Assembly (NCBI GenBank): GCA_029267355.1
Contig: JAJUJA010000001.1
Coordinates: forward strand, 1-51,098
DNA from: Elusimicrobiota bacterium
GTDB taxonomy: Bacteria; Elusimicrobiota; Elusimicrobia; Elusimicrobiales; UBA9959
Reading direction: 5' to 3'
DNA length: 51,098 bases
The position numbers were made by a program, and so were the translations under genes. Shown here in pieces: positions 25,063 through 32,694 of this stretch. Every line of letters starts with the position of its first letter. Position 1 is the first letter of the stretch. Under the pieces are notes generated by a model. It did not search any database. It saw only the letters and a list, made by a program, of their open reading frames with translations, and was not told the DNA's origin.

Positions 25063-27015
25063 TCAGGAGACTTTAACAGCCGAGAACTTGCAGACAGTTT
25101 TGCAATTTCCGCAGGAGATGCATTTCTCCGCTATTATGTAATGCGGAGCTTTGGGCGCTCCTTTTATGGCCTGCGTCGGACATTGTTTCGCGCATAAAGT
25201 GCAGCCCTTGCATTTATCGGCCAGTATTGAGTACTCAAGCATATCGGCGCAGGCGCCGGCCGGACATTTCCTGTCAAAAATATGCGACTCATATTCGTCT
25301 CTGAACCATCTTAAAGTGGAAAGCACCGGATTCGGCGCTGTTTGACCAAGCCCGCAAAGACTGGTTTCTTTTATAACTTTGGCCAGATCTTCCAGCTCAA
25401 TAATGCCCTCAAAACGCCTTAAGGCGTCCTGCGTTTTCTCATTTTTTCTGCTTCTGGTTATGGCCTCAAGCATATGAAGCATTCTTTTTGTGCCCTCTCT
25501 GCACGGTATACATTTGCCGCAGGACTCATTTTGAATGAAGTTCATAAAGTATTTGGCCACATCTACCATACAGGTGCTTTCATCCATTACCACAAGGCCG
25601 CCGGACCCCATCATGGCGCCGGCGCCTTTGAGCGATTCATAGTCAACCTGTATGTCTATGCCGCTTTCAGGTATGCAGCCGCCTGAAGGGCCGCCTATTT
25701 GAACGGCTTTGAACTTTCTGTCCTTTTCTATGCCGCCGCCTATATCAAAAATTATTTCCTTAAGCGTGGTTCCCATAGGTATTTCCACAAGACCGGTTCT
25801 TTTTACGGTGCCGGAGAGGGCAAATACTTTTGTGCCCTTGGAATTCGCCGTTCCCATTGAAGAAAAATACTCATATCCGCGGCTTATTATCTCTGCCACA
25901 TTGGCAAAGGTTTCCACATTATTTATCACAGTCGGTTTTCCGAAAAGGCCTCTGGCGGCAGGATAGGGCGGCCTGGGCCTCGGCATGCCTCTTTTTCCTT
26001 CTATGCTGTGTATTAAAGCCGTTTCCTCTCCGCAGACAAAGGCGCCTGCGCCCATCTTTATTTTTATGTCAAAATCAAAACCGCTGTCATAGATATTTTC
26101 GCCGAGAAGGCCTTTGGCTCTGGCATCGGCCAGCGCTTTTTTGAGGTTTTTTACGGCCAGCGGATACTCGGCCCTTATATAGACATAAGCCTTATTGGCG
26201 CCTATGGCATAGCCGGCTATGCACATGCCTTCTATGACCCTGTGCGGATCGCCTTCTATAACCGCCCTGTCCATAAAAGCGCCGGGGTCGCCTTCGTCGG
26301 CATTGCAGATAAGATATTTTTCATGCGAGTCGGCTGCTTTGGCAAGCTTCCATTTTTTTCCTGTCGGGAAACCGCCGCCGCCGCGGCCCCTGAGCCCGCT
26401 TTTTTCCACACAATCGCAAACCTCATCCGGAGTCATTCTGGTTATCGCCTTTATAAAGGAAAGATAGCCGCCTCTGGCCGCATATTCTTCTATGGAAAGC
26501 GGATCCACTATGCCGCAGTTTTTCAAAACTATCCTTTTCTGCCTTGAAAAGAAAGGGTGCTCGTTTATAAAAGGCACGCCTTCCCAGGCGAGAGGGCCTT
26601 CAAATTGTCCCAGAAGATTTTCCTTCAGAGGACTGCCTGCAAATACGGATTCGGCTATTTTTTCGGCATTGTCTTCAAGAACTTTTGAAAAGCTTATCCT
26701 GTTTTTGCCGGGCATCGCAAAATCCACAAGCGGCTCGCCTGAACAGAAACCTATACAGCCGACTTCAACTATTTCTGCGTCTATATTTTTGGCTTTCAGA
26801 ACGCTTTCTATTTTTTTTCTTGTTTTAGCCGCGCCTGCCGCCAGTCCGCAGGTGCCTGCCCCTATATAAATGACGGGTTTTGAAATCTTTTCTCTTCTTA
26901 AAACAGGCGCCGTCTCGTCTTCAGGGCTGCCGCCGAAAAAAGCCGAAGAAAATCTTTCCGCCGCTGCTGCCGGCAAGGCCGAGAGCTGTTTTTTAAGTTC
27001 CTGCTGTATGTTCAT
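25063..27015 (-). CDS. hydB: HydB, NuoF-like flavin subunit of the hydrogenase
   Basis: 650 residues. An N-terminal thioredoxin-like [2Fe-2S] domain (about 45-115, with GTCGLAAG and EVGCIGFCSGEP cysteines) leads into the NuoF core with its FMN/NADH-binding GLRGRGGGGFPTGKKW and GAFVCGEETALI motifs, and a [4Fe-4S] site (ESCGKCIPCREGT). The C-terminus carries two further [4Fe-4S] motifs (CKGCTLCAKQCP and CISCGNCKTVC), as in HydB of trimeric bifurcating hydrogenases. It binds NAD(H) through FMN and passes electrons to HydA. It overlaps hydC by four bases. Confidence 0.96.
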   Translation of the reverse strand: MNIQQELKKQLSALPAAAAERFSSAFFGGSPEDETAPVLRREKISKPVIYIGAGTCGLAAGAAKTRKKIESVLKAKNIDAEIVEVGCIGFCSGEPLVDFAMPGKNRISFSKVLEDNAEKIAESVFAGSPLKENLLGQFEGPLAWEGVPFINEHPFFSRQKRIVLKNCGIVDPLSIEEYAARGGYLSFIKAITRMTPDEVCDCVEKSGLRGRGGGGFPTGKKWKLAKAADSHEKYLICNADEGDPGAFMDRAVIEGDPHRVIEGMCIAGYAIGANKAYVYIRAEYPLAVKNLKKALADARAKGLLGENIYDSGFDFDIKIKMGAGAFVCGEETALIHSIEGKRGMPRPRPPYPAARGLFGKPTVINNVETFANVAEIISRGYEYFSSMGTANSKGTKVFALSGTVKRTGLVEIPMGTTLKEIIFDIGGGIEKDRKFKAVQIGGPSGGCIPESGIDIQVDYESLKGAGAMMGSGGLVVMDESTCMVDVAKYFMNFIQNESCGKCIPCREGTKRMLHMLEAITRSRKNEKTQDALRRFEGIIELEDLAKVIKETSLCGLGQTAPNPVLSTLRWFRDEYESHIFDRKCPAGACADMLEYSILADKCKGCTLCAKQCPTQAIKGAPKAPHYIIAEKCISCGNCKTVCKFSAVKVS

Positions 27016-27479
27016 ACTTTTTTCTCCCTGGCTTTTATGTCCTCTATTATTTTCCTGAATTTTTCTGCCGTTACCTGAGCATAGAATTCGCCGTTTACAC
27101 TTATCACAGGCGCCAGGCCGCAGGCGCCCATACAGGCGACGGTTTCAAGACTGAAAAGGCCGTCCCTGGTAGTTTTTCCAGCCTTTATGCCCAGTATATC
27201 TTCGGCAGTTTTCAGGGCTGAAGCCGACCCTTTCACATGGCAGGCAGTGCCGCGGCATACCATTATGTGATACTTGCCCAGGGGCTCAAAGCGGAATTGA
27301 TTGTAGAAGGTAGCCACGCCGTAAATCTTGCTGGCCGCAATCCCAAGATGCCTTGAGACTTCAAGCACCGACTCGCCGGAAATATAACCTTCGGCTTCCT
27401 GTATTTCCTGCAAAAGGCCGATAAGAGCGTCTCTCTTTCTGTTTTTGTTCTTTTCAAGTATTTCCTTAACTTTGCTCAT
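27012..27479 (-). CDS. hydC: HydC, NuoE-like [2Fe-2S] subunit of the hydrogenase
   Basis: About 155 residues from the ATG at 27479. I chose this start because GGAGAT lies just before it; an upstream TTG (27509) would sit inside rex. The protein has the thioredoxin-like [2Fe-2S] fold of NuoE, with cysteines in VCRGTACHVKGS and in CMGACGLAPV. A helical N-terminal bundle (IGLLQEIQEAEGYI) precedes it. It is the small electron-carrying partner of HydB. It begins 13 bases after the rex stop and overlaps hydB by four bases, so all three subunits are produced together under the same promoter. Confidence 0.95.
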   Translation of the reverse strand: MSKVKEILEKNKNRKRDALIGLLQEIQEAEGYISGESVLEVSRHLGIAASKIYGVATFYNQFRFEPLGKYHIMVCRGTACHVKGSASALKTAEDILGIKAGKTTRDGLFSLETVACMGACGLAPVISVNGEFYAQVTAEKFRKIIEDIKAREKKV

Positions 27480-27492
27480 ATAATCTCCGGTT

Positions 27493-28113
27493 TCATATTC
27501 TTTGCGCAAAGTAAGCCGTTTTTTCTATGGACAGGGTTATGTCTATTTGATCCACGAAAACATCATTCGGCACGCGTATAGCCTGCGGCGCAAAATTTAC
27601 TATTCCCTTTATGCCCGCTCTGACCAGCATATCGGCCGTTTCCTGGGCAGCCTCAGCCGGAACCGTAATTATGCCCACGCTTATGTTTTCCTTTTTCACG
27701 ACCTCAGGCAGGTCGGAGATATGATACACCTTGCAGCCGCAAAAGATCCTGTCCGTTTTTTGCGTATCCGAATCAAAGGCGGCCGCTATCTCAAGGTTCG
27801 GTCTTCTTTTGAGGAAATAGAACAATATGGCCTTGCCTAGATTGCCCACACCTACAAGAGCCAGCTTCGTCTTCATATTGCATTTAACATGGCTGCACAC
27901 CTGAGAGAAAAAGTCTTTTACCGGATACCCCTTTTGAGGCGTGCCTTCTATGTCAAACTCCATAAGGTCGCGCCTTACCTGCACAGCCGAAACTCCGACC
28001 TTCTGAGCAAGCTCATGCGAAAAGACGAAATGCTCGCCGTTAGCCATTTTTTCCTTGACCACCTCAAGATACTTAAGCAGCCTTTCTACAAGTTTTTCAG
28101 GAACTCTTTTCAT
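27493..28113 (-). CDS. rex: Rex, redox-sensing transcriptional repressor
   Basis: About 206 residues from the ATG at 28113; a TTG at 28131 would overlap the upstream gene. The N-terminal winged helix (RVPEKLVERLLKYLEVV, then VSAVQVRRDLMEFD) is followed by a Rossmann NAD(H)-binding domain with GVGNLGKA and a C-terminal swapped helix. Rex binds DNA at low NADH/NAD+ ratio and lets go when NADH is high, so fermentation and hydrogenase genes are derepressed under reducing conditions. Its wing reads IEGTPQKGYPV instead of the usual 'G-x-x-G-x-G-Y' pattern, and the operators seen upstream also depart from the standard Rex site. The position as second gene of the hyd operon points to autoregulation. 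Confidence 0.95.
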   Translation of the reverse strand: MKRVPEKLVERLLKYLEVVKEKMANGEHFVFSHELAQKVGVSAVQVRRDLMEFDIEGTPQKGYPVKDFFSQVCSHVKCNMKTKLALVGVGNLGKAILFYFLKRRPNLEIAAAFDSDTQKTDRIFCGCKVYHISDLPEVVKKENISVGIITVPAEAAQETADMLVRAGIKGIVNFAPQAIRVPNDVFVDQIDITLSIEKTAYFAQRI

Positions 28114-28114
28114 A

Positions 28115-28528
28115 TTACTTCTTGCCTTCAATATTTATCTCTTCCTTTTCAAGTGAAAGCATTTCATCCACCTTTTTAAGGAAGTCTTTGGGCTTTATGG
28201 GCTTTTCTATAAAAGCGTCAACAGGCAGAAATTCTCCATCCTTTTCGCCGAACTTCTGCGGGAAATGCTGATTTACCGAAGTGAGCATCATAACCGGAGT
28301 ATATTTGACGCTTTCGTCTTTCCTTATTTCATAAACGGCATTGAAGCCGTCGGTGAAATCATCCATCATAACATCCATTATCACAAGGGCCGGTTTTACC
28401 TCTTTCACCTTTTTTACCCCGTCTTTGCCGTTAGAGGCCGTAAAAACTTCATGTCCGCGGCCGGTCAAAATAACCTCGCAGGTCTCCAGTATATCCTTAT
28501 CATCGTCTACGCATACTATCCTTGCCAT
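28115..28528 (-). CDS. Single-domain response regulator, first gene of the hyd operon
   Basis: 138 residues, a receiver domain only: acidic residues in IVCVDDDKDI, phosphoacceptor in ALVIMDVMMDD, Thr/Ser in VMMLTSVN, Lys in FIEKPIKP. The ATG at 28528 is preferred over a GTG two codons upstream because the SD GGAGG is then correctly spaced. No output domain is attached. It is separated from rex by one base, which makes it a candidate to deliver the sensory hydrogenase signal to another protein, but no DNA-binding partner other than Rex is encoded in the operon. The leader from the predicted transcription start is about 74 bases. Confidence 0.92.
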   Translation of the reverse strand: MARIVCVDDDKDILETCEVILTGRGHEVFTASNGKDGVKKVKEVKPALVIMDVMMDDFTDGFNAVYEIRKDESVKYTPVMMLTSVNQHFPQKFGEKDGEFLPVDAFIEKPIKPKDFLKKVDEMLSLEKEEINIEGKK

Positions 28529-28577
28529 AACCACCTCCGTTATTTGCTTAACTTACAAGCTTTTTATTTCCTTTGTT

Positions 28578-28597
28578 ATCGTTACTTTTGTAACGAT
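28578..28597. promoter_or_regulatory. Palindromic operator, Rex-site-like
   Basis: ATCGTTACTTTTGTAACGAT is a perfect 8-4-8 inverted repeat. Its TCGTTAC-N4-GTAACGA core has the 7-4-7 geometry of Rex sites (TTGTTAA-N4-TTAACAA type) with changes at two positions per arm. It lies just downstream of the predicted transcription start of the hyd operon (about +5 to +24), a position suited to repression. Confidence 0.6.
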
Positions 28598-28608
28598 GCT
28601 ACAAACTT

Positions 28609-28637
28609 AATATAGCACATCGTTACTTTTTTGTCAA
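28609..28637 (-). promoter_or_regulatory. Sigma-70 promoter of the hyd operon with second operator half-site
   Basis: On the minus strand: TTGACA (28632-28637), a 17-base spacer, then TATATT (28609-28614); transcription is expected near 28602. The spacer contains another ATCGTTAC arm (28619-28626 on the plus strand), 41 bases from the first, about four helical turns. The -35 is consensus, so without repression this promoter should be strong. Confidence 0.75.
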
Positions 28638-28751
28638 GCCCCCTAAAAATACTGATGAAAAATATTTTTTTCACAAAAGAATGAGGCGTCAAAGTTTAAA
28701 ATTCCGTATTTTTTTTGCTCATAATTGGATGAATTGCCAATAGATTTTTAG

Positions 28752-28757
28752 TATAAT
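28752..28757 (+). promoter_or_regulatory. -10 box for hpf
   Basis: TTTTTAGTATAATAT contains TATAAT at 28752-28757. Transcription would begin near 28764, about 30 bases before the ATG, and a GGAGG SD stands seven bases before it. No good -35 is seen at 17 bases. Confidence 0.5.
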
Positions 28758-28793
28758 ATTTCAAAGCTTCTATTTTGGATTTCGGAGGAAGAA

Positions 28794-29315
28794 ATGAAAA
28801 TACATATTGTTGCTAGAAAAATAAAGCTCACAAAACCCCTTAAGGATTTTATAGAGTCAAAGGTTCAGAAACTTTATGATTATATAACGAACATAGTCTG
28901 GATACAGGTCGTGGTTTCTGTTGAGAAGAAAGTCCACACAGCCGAGATAGTCGTGCACGTAGGCCATCAGACCATGAAAGCGGCCGCTTCCTCGGATGAT
29001 CTTTATTCAGCCATGGACAGGGTAATGGACAAAATAGAAACTCAAGTCAAGAAATATAAAGAGAGACTTTCTGAATTTAAGGCCGAGGATGTCTATTACT
29101 ATAAGGAACTGCCCACAGCTTTTTCCCCCGAGATAAGATTCTCAGTTGTAAAGGATGTGCCGATAAAGCCCATGGCTAAGGAAGACGCCGTGGTTGAGAT
29201 GGAAAAGCTCGGATACAATTTCTGGCTGTTTCTGGACAAGAAAACCAGGCAGATGCAAGTCGTGTTCAAAAGACTTGACAATTCCTACGGACTGCTTCAG
29301 CCGGTAAAAAAATAA
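28794..29315 (+). CDS. hpf: Ribosome hibernation-promoting factor, long form
   Basis: 173 residues. The N-terminal domain (about 1-100) is the S30AE/HPF fold that sits in the ribosomal decoding region (MKIHIVARKIKLTKPLKDFI, then 'VEKKVHTAEIVVHV', then 'SSDDLYSAMDRVMDKIETQV'). The C-terminal domain (about 117-173, RFSVVKDVPIKPMAKEDAV, then MEKLGYNFWLFLDKK) is the dimerisation domain of long HPF, so 100S ribosome dimers are likely. Strong SD GGAGG. It is followed after 40 bases by hprK, an arrangement also known from other phyla in which hpf lies by nitrogen/carbon-type PTS genes. Confidence 0.95.
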   Translation: MKIHIVARKIKLTKPLKDFIESKVQKLYDYITNIVWIQVVVSVEKKVHTAEIVVHVGHQTMKAAASSDDLYSAMDRVMDKIETQVKKYKERLSEFKAEDVYYYKELPTAFSPEIRFSVVKDVPIKPMAKEDAVVEMEKLGYNFWLFLDKKTRQMQVVFKRLDNSYGLLQPVKK

Positions 29316-29355
29316 GCGCGACCGCCCCTTGCGGCCGTTTATTTAAGAAGGATAA

Positions 29356-30300
29356 ATGGAAAACCATATAACCGTAAGGGAACTTCTCAAAAAAAAGGGC
29401 AAGGCTCTGGGACTCAGGGTCATTTGCGGCAGGGATTCAATAGACAGAAAGATATCTGTAAGCGAACTTAACAGGCCCGGTTTGGCCATAGCAGGATATC
29501 TTGAGAAATTCCGTTCCGAGAGAATACAGATAATAGGCAAGGGCGAATACTCCTATTGCGAATCGGAAACACCGTCCAGAATAAAGAGAAATCTCTCAAA
29601 AATGCTTTCCTTTCCTGACATACCCTGCGTAATAGTTACCGGCGGAGTAAAATCATCCAAAACGCTTATTGACACATGCAAAAAATTCAAACTGCCTCTG
29701 CTGGAAACAAAACTTGAAACTTCAAGTTTCATAAGGGAACTCACGATATTCCTTGACGACAAACTGGCGCCTATGATGACCCTGCACGGCGTGCTGGTGA
29801 ACGTATACGGTCTTGGAGTGCTTATACAGGGAGATCCCGGCATAGGCAAATCCGAATGCGCCATAGAGCTTTTAAAAAGAGGCCATATACTCATAAGCGA
29901 TGATATAGTAGAGGTTAAACGGCGCATGGGCCATATTCTTATAGGCCGCTCGCCGGCTACCATCAAGAAATTCATGGAAGTGAGGGGCATAGGCATAATA
30001 GATGTTGAATTGCTTTTCGGCATAGGCGCCATAATGGAGCAAAGCGTCATAGAGATGCAGGTCTATCTGCAGTCTGCCGCGAATATGGATATGTCCAAAT
30101 ATGACAGAACAGGCCTTGAGGAAGAGAAAATAAGCATACTTGAAGTTCCTGTCCCTTCCCTAAAGATACCAGTCACTCCCGGCAGAAATCTCGCCGTACT
30201 GATAGAGATTGCCTCTTTGAATCAAAGGCTTAAGAACCAGGGCTATTTTGCGGTAAAAAAATTGAATGAGGAAATTCTCAGAAGAATGAAGGCAAAATGA
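29356..30300 (+). CDS. hprK: HPr kinase/phosphorylase
   Basis: 314 residues. An N-terminal regulatory domain is followed by a P-loop kinase domain with Walker A GDPGIGKS (near residue 158), the following SDD motif (LISDDIVEV), and the HprK C-terminal signature VRGIGIIDVELLFGIGA. It phosphorylates and dephosphorylates Ser46 of HPr in response to metabolites. Its substrate, an HPr with Ser46 and His15, is encoded 3.2 kb downstream in the same direction, which supports a functional pair. Its stop overlaps the rapZ start by four bases (ATGA). Confidence 0.96.
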   Translation: MENHITVRELLKKKGKALGLRVICGRDSIDRKISVSELNRPGLAIAGYLEKFRSERIQIIGKGEYSYCESETPSRIKRNLSKMLSFPDIPCVIVTGGVKSSKTLIDTCKKFKLPLLETKLETSSFIRELTIFLDDKLAPMMTLHGVLVNVYGLGVLIQGDPGIGKSECAIELLKRGHILISDDIVEVKRRMGHILIGRSPATIKKFMEVRGIGIIDVELLFGIGAIMEQSVIEMQVYLQSAANMDMSKYDRTGLEEEKISILEVPVPSLKIPVTPGRNLAVLIEIASLNQRLKNQGYFAVKKLNEEILRRMKAK

Positions 30301-31145
30301 AACAAACCATATTTATAATTACGGGCATGTCAGGTTCAGGCAAAAGCCAGGCCCTTAAATGTTTTGAAGACTTCGGCTTTTACTGTATAGACAATCTGCC
30401 GATTAAGCTGCTTGGACCTCTTTCAGAGCTTATAAAAAAAGAGAAACATTTCAGGAATATAGCCCTCGGACTGGATATAAGAGAAGCAAAATTCATGAAC
30501 AATTTCACCGAAGAAATAAAAACGGCTGAAAAACTCGGGCTGAAAACAAAAATAATATTTCTCGACAGCGCCGATTCGGTGCTGCTGCAGAGATTTTCGG
30601 AAACGAGACACCGTCATCCTCTCGGCAAAAACATAGCCGACGCAATAAAAGCCGAGAGAAAAATCCTCTGCAGTCTGAAGGAAAAAGCCGACAAGGTCAT
30701 AGACACGTCTAAACTCACTCTTGGTGAATTGAAGGAAAATCTTTCCGCTCTGCTTGAGCTTAAAAAAAGCACCGAAGTGAAAATATCTGTTTTATCTTTC
30801 GGCTATAAGTACGGGCTGCCGCTGGATGCCGACCTTGTTTTTGATGTGCGCTTTTTGCCGAATCCTTATTACGTGGGTTCATTGAAACATAAAACCGGCC
30901 TGGATAAACCCGTGCAGAATTTTATTTCAAGGCACAGGCCGTACAGGCAGTTCATAAAAGATTATACGGCCCAGATAAAAAAACTGCTGCCGCTTTATGT
31001 GAAGGAAGGCAAATCCTATTTGACCATAGCCATAGGATGCACAGGCGGAAAACACAGAAGCGTTTTCATAGCCCATACTATAGCTTCCAAACTCTCGGCG
31101 GCTGGATATTCGGTAAGCGAATATCACAGGGATATAAGAAAATAG
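30297..31145 (+). CDS. rapZ: RapZ-family nucleotide-binding protein
   Basis: 282 residues. An N-terminal P-loop (GMSGSGKS, residues 8-15) is followed by the RapZ/YvcJ signature CFEDFGFYCIDNLP and a 'SETRHRHPL' segment. The C-terminal domain has 'SFGYKYGLPLDADLVFDVRFLPNP' elements and GCTGGKHRSV. RapZ is an RNase E adaptor controlling glucosamine-6-phosphate synthase in enterobacteria; elsewhere the role is less clear. It is coupled to hprK and precedes the PTS genes by 28 bases. Confidence 0.95.
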   Translation: MKQTIFIITGMSGSGKSQALKCFEDFGFYCIDNLPIKLLGPLSELIKKEKHFRNIALGLDIREAKFMNNFTEEIKTAEKLGLKTKIIFLDSADSVLLQRFSETRHRHPLGKNIADAIKAERKILCSLKEKADKVIDTSKLTLGELKENLSALLELKKSTEVKISVLSFGYKYGLPLDADLVFDVRFLPNPYYVGSLKHKTGLDKPVQNFISRHRPYRQFIKDYTAQIKKLLPLYVKEGKSYLTIAIGCTGGKHRSVFIAHTIASKLSAAGYSVSEYHRDIRK

Positions 31146-31173
31146 TCCGGCTGCATTTCAGCAAGGCGGTAAA

Positions 31174-31581
31174 ATGGTGAACATCATAATAATAACCCAT
31201 GGCGATTTCGGCGCTTACATAACAGAGGCAGCTGAAAATATCGCCGGGCCACAGAATGAAGGTGTGAAAAACATTTCCGTTTCGCCGAAAATGTCCCTTC
31301 AGGCCGTCAATGAGCTGGTGGAGAAAGCGGCGAAAGAATATTATTCCGGCGACGGCCTGATATTTTTAACCGATATGCCCGGAGGAACGCCGATGAATGT
31401 GGCTTTGCCTCTGGCTGCCCGTCTTGAAAAAGCGGCCGTCATATGCGGACTTAATTTGAGCATGGCCGTATCTGCCTTTGCAAACAGAAAGAGTCTGGCT
31501 TTTGAGCCGCTTGTGGAGAAAATACAAAATGACGCCAGAAGGGCCATATGCGAGGTAAAAGGTCTTTTAAAGAAACAATGA
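31174..31581 (+). CDS. PTS mannose/fructose-family EIIA
   Basis: 135 residues. The phosphorylation site His9 lies in IIITHGDFG, as in ManX-type EIIA, and the later FLTDMPGGTPMNVA motif is the family's second signature. The domain is free-standing, not fused to EIIB. It receives phosphate from HPr and passes it to the EIIB encoded 15 bases downstream. It begins a short run EIIA-EIIB-EIIC-EIID-HPr-EI. Confidence 0.93.
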   Translation: MVNIIIITHGDFGAYITEAAENIAGPQNEGVKNISVSPKMSLQAVNELVEKAAKEYYSGDGLIFLTDMPGGTPMNVALPLAARLEKAAVICGLNLSMAVSAFANRKSLAFEPLVEKIQNDARRAICEVKGLLKKQ

Positions 31582-31596
31582 ATTGAGGGAGATTTT

Positions 31597-32079
31597 ATGT
31601 CCATAGAGCTTCTTAGAGTTGATGACAGACTTATACACGGACAGGTTGTTGAGGGCTGGGTGCCTGAGCTTAAAATAAACGAGATAGTGGTCGTGTCGGA
31701 CGAGGTTTTTTCAGATGAAATAAGAAAGACCATAATGAGATTTTCCGTGCCGGAAAATGTTGAACTGGTTTTTTTGAAAGTGGCGCAGGCTGCTGAAAAG
31801 CTTGAAGAAATACAAAAAAACGGCTCTCTTAGAGTTTTAGCCCTGTTTTCAAATCTTTCAGACGCCTATGAGACTCTTAAAAACATGAAGACGGCTAAAA
31901 CTTTGAACATAGGCGGCATACATTATTCAGCCGGGAAGAATTTCTCCCTGGGAAAGGCCATTTTTTTAAGCGAAAGCGACTGTATGGACCTTAAGAGAAT
32001 AGATGAATTGGGGATAAAGATAGAAGGCAGAGGCGTGCCGCATGACAAACCCTCTGATATTCTGCAGTCTATAAAATAA
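31597..32079 (+). CDS. PTS mannose/sorbose-family EIIB
   Basis: 160 residues. The phosphorylated His14 is in the family signature LLRVDDRLIHGQVVEGW. The rest shows the usual Rossmann-like arrangement, and the end is 'RGVPHDKPSDI', close to the typical R-x-V-P-x-D segment. A GAGGGAG SD precedes the ATG. The stop is followed immediately by the EIIC start. Confidence 0.93.
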   Translation: MSIELLRVDDRLIHGQVVEGWVPELKINEIVVVSDEVFSDEIRKTIMRFSVPENVELVFLKVAQAAEKLEEIQKNGSLRVLALFSNLSDAYETLKNMKTAKTLNIGGIHYSAGKNFSLGKAIFLSESDCMDLKRIDELGIKIEGRGVPHDKPSDILQSIK

Positions 32080-32694
32080 ATGGAAACCAAAGAACTGCTA
32101 TACATCTGCGCTGCAGCCGGACTTTTGAACCTCGAAACCATTCAGGCCGGACAGTTTTTGATTTCAAGACCGTCTTTTGCCGGTTTTATACTGGGCCTTA
32201 TCTGCGGCTATCCTTTACAATGCTTTTTTGCCGGACTTCTTATTGAGGCGATATACCTTGATTATACTCCTATAGGCGGAGCTGTGCCTCCCAACGGCGC
32301 GGCTGCCTGCGCCGTATTTGCCGGGCTTGCCGACAAATCCTATGAATGCTTTTCAATTTGCTTTTTCATAGCCCTTTTTTCAGGCTTCATATATGCGGCA
32401 GCCGACAGAAAAATAAGGGAAATGAAAAATGCCTGGAATGAGTTTTATCAAATGGAAATAAAAGAGGGAAAATTTAAGCCGGCGGTATGGATAGCGACTT
32501 CTCTGCTTGCCGATTTTACGGTTTTGTCTGCATCCTGCGCCATTTTCATAATCATTTTGCGGCCGCTGCATTCATTCCTTTACAGCTATCCTTTTCTCAG
32601 AAGCTGGATGGAAACCGCTTTTCTTGCTGTTCCCTTCATAGCTTTCTCTTCCTTTTATTTCAGGCTGGCCGGCCAGGTGAGGAAAAATGCCTGA
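32080..32694 (+). CDS. PTS mannose/sorbose-family EIIC (short)
   Basis: 204 residues, about five to six hydrophobic segments. Recognisable EIIC features are ICGYPLQCFFAGLLIEAIYLDYTPIGGAVPPNG, seen in pieces: 'GLICGYPLQCFFAGLLIEA' and 'DYTPIGGAVPPN'. The length is shorter than the roughly 260 residues usual for ManY-type EIIC, and no sugar specificity can be read from it. It forms the membrane channel with EIID. Its start abuts the EIIB stop, and it overlaps EIID by eight bases. Confidence 0.85.
   Translation: METKELLYICAAAGLLNLETIQAGQFLISRPSFAGFILGLICGYPLQCFFAGLLIEAIYLDYTPIGGAVPPNGAAACAVFAGLADKSYECFSICFFIALFSGFIYAAADRKIREMKNAWNEFYQMEIKEGKFKPAVWIATSLLADFTVLSASCAIFIIILRPLHSFLYSYPFLRSWMETAFLAVPFIAFSSFYFRLAGQVRKNA

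Noticed and set aside
25709-26869. Several plus-strand open frames of 80-125 codons opposite hydB
   Set aside because: They are antisense to a clearly conserved gene, overlap one another, and come from the codon bias of the real gene.
28670-28676. TTCACAA, identical to a canonical Rex half-site
   Set aside because: The partner arm TTGTGAA at the right spacing is missing, and it lies upstream of the -35, so it is not called an operator.
29316-29345. Terminator after hpf (CCGC...GCGG hairpin followed by TTTATTT)
   Set aside because: The stem is only about four pairs and the U-tract is interrupted, so it is too weak to call.
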